NCBI GenBank assembly: GCA_005878325.1
Contig: VBMR01000016.1
Span: forward strand, 1 to 8,810
DNA length: 8,810 nt
Source of the DNA: Methanobacteriota archaeon
Lineage (GTDB): Archaea > Thermoplasmatota > Thermoplasmata > RBG-16-68-12
Direction: 5' to 3'
The notes under the pieces were generated by a model. It was not told the origin of the DNA. It made no database searches and saw only the letters and a program-made list of their open reading frames with translations. Positions 6,081-8,810 of the stretch are shown here, one piece after another (the stretch's first letter is position 1; each line of letters opens with the position of its first letter). The translations under genes and the position numbers were made by a program.

Positions 6081-6094
6081 CAGATCTGAATCTG
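6081..6094. other. Small inverted repeat at the expected transcription start
   Basis: CAGAT-CTGA-ATCTG, an inverted repeat of 5-bp arms that also contains a direct repeat ATCTGA/ATCTGG. It lies where the permease transcript should begin. It could be an operator for a metal-responsive repressor, as iron permeases are commonly iron-regulated, but it matches no consensus I can name. Confidence 0.2.
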
Positions 6095-6107
6095 GCTGAG
6101 CAGAGCC

Positions 6108-6113
6108 GGGGAG
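6108..6113 (+). promoter_or_regulatory. Shine-Dalgarno for the iron permease gene
   Basis: GGGGAG lies 9 bases before GTG 6123 but only 3 bases before the alternative TTG 6117, which favours GTG as the start. Confidence 0.45.
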
Positions 6114-6122
6114 CGATTGGCC

Positions 6123-7031
6123 GTGGCCTCGAACGTCGGTGTGATTCCAAGCTTGATCATCGGTCTTCGGGAGGGGATCGAGGCCGCGCTGGTGATCGGA
6201 ATCTTCCTCGGCTACCTGGCCAAGATTGAACGTCCGGACCTACGCCGGCACGTGTATGTCGGCACCGTCTCCGCGGGATTCGCCAGCGCGGGCATCGCGG
6301 GCGTCCTGTTCGCCATGTCCATCCGCCTCGCCGGGCCCGGCGAGCTCCTGTTCGAAGGCATCGCGATGCTCGTTGCGGTCGCGGTGATCACTTCGATGGT
6401 CCTCTGGATGATGAAGGCGTCCCGAAGCATCAAGATCCACGTCCAGCACAAGATTGACGCTGCGTTGAGCGACCGCCGCGCATTCAGCCTCTCGTTGCTC
6501 GCGTTTATCGTCGTGCTGCGCGAAGGAATTGAGACTGCCCTCCTCGTGTTCGGCGTCGGCGAGCTGACTTCTCTCATCGAAGCCGTGATCGGAATCGGCC
6601 TCGGTCTCTTGGTGGCGGGGATCATCGGCGTCGGGATCGTCCGGGTCTCATGGCGACTCAACCTGAAGCGGTTCTTCCAAGTCACCGGCGTGTTCCTCGT
6701 CATCATCGCCGCGGGGCTCTTCGCTCACGCCGTCCACGAACTCCAAGAGGCCTCCGGGTCCAGTTTCGCCGCGATGCCCTTGTACGATCTCAGTGTGGCG
6801 TTCCCCCACAACGAATCGAACCCGGTGGGGTATCTCCTTCGAGGCATCGTGGGATACAGTGCGAACCCCACGGTCCTCGAGGCAGCCGCTTACTTGGCGT
6901 ACTGGATCGTGCTGATCCTCGTGTACCTCGGAATCCGTTCCGGCCGAATTGCAATCATTTCGGACCCCCTGCGGCGTGCGTGGCATGGACTCGTGGGTCG
7001 GGGACGCGAGCCCAACGTCGGCGCTCAGTGA
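6123..7031 (+). CDS. FTR1-family iron permease
   Basis: 302-residue polytopic membrane protein of the FTR1/EfeU group, which imports ferric iron, usually after ferrous iron is oxidised by a partner. The two diagnostic R-E-G-x-E iron-binding motifs are present: REGIE at 16-20 in the first helix and REGIE at 133-137 in the fourth. About seven hydrophobic segments are visible (roughly 5-31, 46-68, 76-97, 122-145, 150-172, 187-207, 254-272), matching the family's seven-helix plan, along with the typical FLVIIAAGLFAHAVHELQEA before the last loop. No multicopper oxidase or EfeO/EfeB partner is in the window, so the source of electrons or oxidant is unknown. GTG 6123 is chosen over TTG 6117 from Shine-Dalgarno spacing. 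The gene has its own TATA box and is convergent with the ferredoxin, 31 bases apart. Ferric versus other metal specificity is inferred from family. Confidence 0.93.
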   Translation: MASNVGVIPSLIIGLREGIEAALVIGIFLGYLAKIERPDLRRHVYVGTVSAGFASAGIAGVLFAMSIRLAGPGELLFEGIAMLVAVAVITSMVLWMMKASRSIKIHVQHKIDAALSDRRAFSLSLLAFIVVLREGIETALLVFGVGELTSLIEAVIGIGLGLLVAGIIGVGIVRVSWRLNLKRFFQVTGVFLVIIAAGLFAHAVHELQEASGSSFAAMPLYDLSVAFPHNESNPVGYLLRGIVGYSANPTVLEAAAYLAYWIVLILVYLGIRSGRIAIISDPLRRAWHGLVGRGREPNVGAQ

Positions 7032-7062
7032 CACGTTACAGCCGATCGGAATCCGCGGCGTC

Positions 7063-7488
7063 TTACGGAGAAATCTTGATGACCTTCGTGGGGCAGGCGG
7101 TCTCGCACGCCATGCAATCGATGCAGTCGTTCTCCCGGATCATGTCAGACTTGTCGCAACGATACTGCTCCCATTCCCCACTGCCTTTCTGGAGGACCTT
7201 GTCGTTGCCGGTGCCCTTCTTCCCGGGGGCCAAAAGCCATTCGAACACGTCGACGGGACAGACGTCCATGCACACGCCGTCGGCGACACATCCATCGAAG
7301 TCGACCGCCACGTGGGTCCCGTGGACCCCGAGCTTGGTCGGGTACGGCTTGCCGTCCGCGTCTAGGCGCTCCATTCCTTCCGCAAACACTTTGTGCTCGA
7401 AATGAACCCCTGTCTCCGGATACTCATCCGGCTTGTTCATGAAGTCCGGATCGATCGGCTTTGCGTTGAAGTCCACTTCTCGCGACAT
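7063..7488 (-). CDS. Zinc-containing 7Fe ferredoxin (Zfx type)
   Basis: 141-residue soluble electron carrier, likely partner of 2-oxoacid:ferredoxin oxidoreductases. It matches the Sulfolobus/Thermoplasma zinc ferredoxins. The N-terminal extension has GVHFEHKV and KLGVHGTHVAVDFD, placing His29, His32 and His56 where the zinc ligands lie, with Asp115 in KSDMIRENDC as the fourth. The first cluster motif is C67-x2-D70-x2-C73-x3-C77-P: Asp replaces one cysteine, indicating a [3Fe-4S] centre. The second, C122-x2-C125-x2-C128-x3-C132-P, is a full [4Fe-4S] site. Compared with my recollection of the Sulfolobus protein, the linker between the clusters (about 85-113) is longer and holds an extra Cys111. 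ATG 7488 has GGAG 7 bases upstream and begins the conserved extension. It is divergent from the lyase gene and convergent with the permease. Confidence 0.93.
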   Translation of the reverse strand: MSREVDFNAKPIDPDFMNKPDEYPETGVHFEHKVFAEGMERLDADGKPYPTKLGVHGTHVAVDFDGCVADGVCMDVCPVDVFEWLLAPGKKGTGNDKVLQKGSGEWEQYRCDKSDMIRENDCIDCMACETACPTKVIKISP

Positions 7489-7511
7489 TCGCGGTCTCCA
7501 GGTGTTCCGTA

Positions 7512-7533
7512 CCCGGCCGGAAATACGGCCGGG
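7512..7533. promoter_or_regulatory. Perfect inverted repeat before the ferredoxin gene
   Basis: CCCGGCCG and CGGCCGGG, a perfect 8-bp repeat around the 6-base centre GAAATA. The minus-strand centre reads TATTTC, about 34 bases before ATG 7488, so it may itself be the TATA element, flanked by an operator-like palindrome. If transcription instead begins further up (near 7550-7565), the repeat would be a leader hairpin just before the Shine-Dalgarno GGAG (7496-7499). The repeat is seen; the role is open. Confidence 0.4.
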
Positions 7534-7589
7534 CAGAGGCTCGAATACGCCCCCCCTTTTTGACCTTTCCGGTTAACTCGCGGCAGAAC

Positions 7590-7597
7590 GTTATCAC
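7590..7597 (+). promoter_or_regulatory. TATA-like box for the Cys/Met lyase gene
   Basis: GTTATCAC is centred about 32 bases before ATG 7626, the same spacing as the thrC/larE box, suggesting leaderless or short-leader translation. A second AT-rich site, GGTTAACT at 7571-7578, is an alternative at greater distance. Confidence 0.4.
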
Positions 7598-7625
7598 CGT
7601 CGCAAATCAGTGGCGGGCGGGATCG

Positions 7626-8810
7626 ATGACCGCACCGCGAAACCTATTTCGGTGGCACGACGGTCCCTGGCTCGTGAAGCGAAGCCGGGGACCACGGACT
7701 CGCGCGGTTCACGGTCCCCGGCACCGCGGACCCGGGCCCCTCGTGACTCCGATTTTCGCGAACTCGACCTGGCGTCTCTCCTCCGCACAGGATGGCGCGG
7801 AACTCGCGGTGGCCACCGCCCCGGAGGCCTACTATTCGCGCTGGGGCAATCCGACGGTCCGAGAGCTCGAAGACGCGCTCGCGGATCTCGAGATGGGTGT
7901 CCGTGCCCTCGCGACGGGATCCGGGATGGGCGCCATCGCATCCGCGATCCTGGCCTTCGTCGACGGCGGAGACCACGTCGTCGCGGGGGCGAGCCTGTAC
8001 ACCGCGACGACGGAGATCTTCACGCGGTTGCTCCCGCGATTCGGTGTCCGGACGACGTTCGTGGACCCCCGGGAGGCGGGCGCGTGGAAGGCCGCTGTCC
8101 GACCCGACACGCGGTTGGTGTACATCGAGACGCCCGCAAATCCGACGATGATGATCACGGACCTTCGAGAGGCGGTGGCGGCGGCAAAGTCCGTCCGAGC
8201 GACCACGCTCGCGGACAACACCTTCGCCTCGCCGGTTCACCAGAGGCCGATTGAATTCGGGGTCGACGTCGTCCTGCACAGCGCCACGAAATACCTGGGA
8301 GGTCACAGCGACGTGGTCGCCGGGGCCATCGTCACCCGAACGAAAGCGTTGTTTGACCGCGTCTGGTTCGTCTACAAGATGCTCGGGCCCACCCTCGGAC
8401 CGTTCGAAGCCTTCCTTGTTCGACGCGGGCTGAAGACCCTTCCCCTCCGGATGGAGGCGCACACCTCGAACGCCCAACGCCTCGCGGAATTTCTGGAGGG
8501 CCAAAAAGCGGTCCGCGTGGTCCACTATCCGGGCCTGAAGTCGTTCCCCCAGCACGCCCTGGCACGGCAACAGATGTCTGGCTTCGGCGCGATGCTGAGC
8601 TTCGAGCTCACGGGTGGCTATCGGGCGGGGAAACGCTTCGTGGAGTCCGTCGACGTCGCCTCGCTCGCCGTGAGCCTCGGCGGGACGGAGACCTTGGTCC
8701 AGCATCCCGCCTCGATGACCCATGGGCCTCTCACGGCCGAGGAACGGCGGGTGAGCGGAATCTCCGAAGGCCTCGTGCGGGTGAGCGTCGGACTCGAGGA
8801 CTCGGATGAC
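7626..8810 (+). CDS. Cys/Met metabolism PLP enzyme, methionine gamma-lyase-like (partial)
   Basis: 395 residues to the window edge, probably lacking only about ten C-terminal residues. It is a fold-type I PLP enzyme of the trans-sulfuration family; methionine gamma-lyase yields methanethiol, ammonia and 2-oxobutyrate. Seen: TRAVHG and PLVTPIFANSTW near the N-terminus, YYSRWGNPT (69-77) with the Tyr and Arg that hold the neighbouring subunit's phosphate, Tyr125, Asp197 in LADNTF, PLP-lysine K222 in SATKYLGGHSD, and the tail LAVSLGGTETLVQHPASMTH ... GISEGLVRVSVGLED, very like Pseudomonas methionine gamma-lyase. Against that exact function, the position of its Cys116 is Ala127 and its Lys-Asp pair (240-241) appears as Tyr-Lys. 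Cystathionine gamma-lyase or gamma-synthase is therefore possible. ATG 7626 fits the upstream TATA spacing; GTG 7674 is an alternative starting just before the conserved part. No stop occurs before the edge. Confidence 0.9.
   Translation, partial: MTAPRNLFRWHDGPWLVKRSRGPRTRAVHGPRHRGPGPLVTPIFANSTWRLSSAQDGAELAVATAPEAYYSRWGNPTVRELEDALADLEMGVRALATGSGMGAIASAILAFVDGGDHVVAGASLYTATTEIFTRLLPRFGVRTTFVDPREAGAWKAAVRPDTRLVYIETPANPTMMITDLREAVAAAKSVRATTLADNTFASPVHQRPIEFGVDVVLHSATKYLGGHSDVVAGAIVTRTKALFDRVWFVYKMLGPTLGPFEAFLVRRGLKTLPLRMEAHTSNAQRLAEFLEGQKAVRVVHYPGLKSFPQHALARQQMSGFGAMLSFELTGGYRAGKRFVESVDVASLAVSLGGTETLVQHPASMTHGPLTAEERRVSGISEGLVRVSVGLEDSDD
7684..7722. repeat. Perfect 10-bp inverted repeat within the lyase N-terminus
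   Basis: GCCGGGGACC (7684-7693) and GGTCCCCGGC (7713-7722) are exact reverse complements separated by 19 bases. They lie in codons about 20-33 of the lyase gene and just after the alternative start GTG 7674. As RNA they could form a strong hairpin near the 5' end of the message. Palindrome is seen; function is unproven. Confidence 0.45.

Noticed and set aside
7032..7062. Terminator between iron permease and ferredoxin
   Set aside because: Only an imperfect GCCG/CGGC pairing and no T-run; too weak to call.
7551..7565. C-run followed by a short T-run as a plus-strand terminator
   Set aside because: No plus-strand gene ends nearby (the permease stops at 7031) and there is no stem directly before the T-run, so it is better treated as promoter-region sequence.
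7644..8723. Long minus-strand open frame opposite the Cys/Met lyase
   Set aside because: The plus strand encodes a well-conserved PLP enzyme throughout this span; the minus frame is low-complexity shadow coding.
1..8810. tRNA or rRNA genes, CRISPR repeats, insertion sequences or attachment sites
   Set aside because: No cloverleaf, rRNA-like segment, regularly spaced repeats, transposase motifs or flanking direct repeats were seen on either strand.

Overview
The window is a GC-rich stretch carrying nine protein genes and almost no spare DNA; the longest gap between genes is about 160 bases. Several features suggest an archaeon. The 7Fe ferredoxin has the histidine-bearing N-terminal extension of the zinc-containing ferredoxins known from Sulfolobus and Thermoplasma. 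AT-rich, TATA-like boxes lie about 30 bases before several start codons, as for leaderless or short-leader archaeal mRNAs. The LarE, FTR1 and B12-type radical SAM proteins also fit. A high-GC Thermoplasmatota-like lineage is my best guess, but composition and one ferredoxin cannot settle taxonomy.

Layout, left to right: an acyl-CoA dehydrogenase (minus, C-terminus off the left edge); divergent from it, a tandem GNAT acetyltransferase (plus); tail to tail with that, a B12-binding-type radical SAM enzyme of unknown reaction (minus); divergent from it, a PrxQ/BCP-type peroxiredoxin (plus), whose last 20 bases overlap the end of a threonine synthase (minus); divergent from that, a LarE-like sulfur transferase (plus); an FTR1-family iron permease (plus); tail to tail, a zinc-type 7Fe ferredoxin (minus); and divergent from it, a Cys/Met-metabolism PLP enzyme resembling methionine gamma-lyase (plus, C-terminal tip off the right edge).

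Strand alternates at nearly every gene. The only co-directional neighbours, larE and the iron permease, are separated by a strong TATA-like box. The genes therefore look individually transcribed rather than forming operons. In two divergent pairs one AT-rich box seems to serve both directions. There is a loose theme of iron, sulfur and redox chemistry: iron uptake, Fe-S ferredoxin, a LarE with a probable cluster-binding cysteine triad, a radical SAM enzyme, thiol peroxidase, and a sulfur amino-acid lyase. A threonine/methionine to 2-oxobutyrate route that reduces ferredoxin is possible but is inference. I see no mobile element, CRISPR array, tRNA or rRNA, and no clearly new multigene system. 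The most unusual points are a probable non-canonical ATC start on the radical SAM gene, the symmetric shared promoter between thrC and larE, perfect GC-rich inverted repeats at the ferredoxin leader and inside the lyase N-terminus, and altered active-site positions in the lyase and peroxiredoxin.
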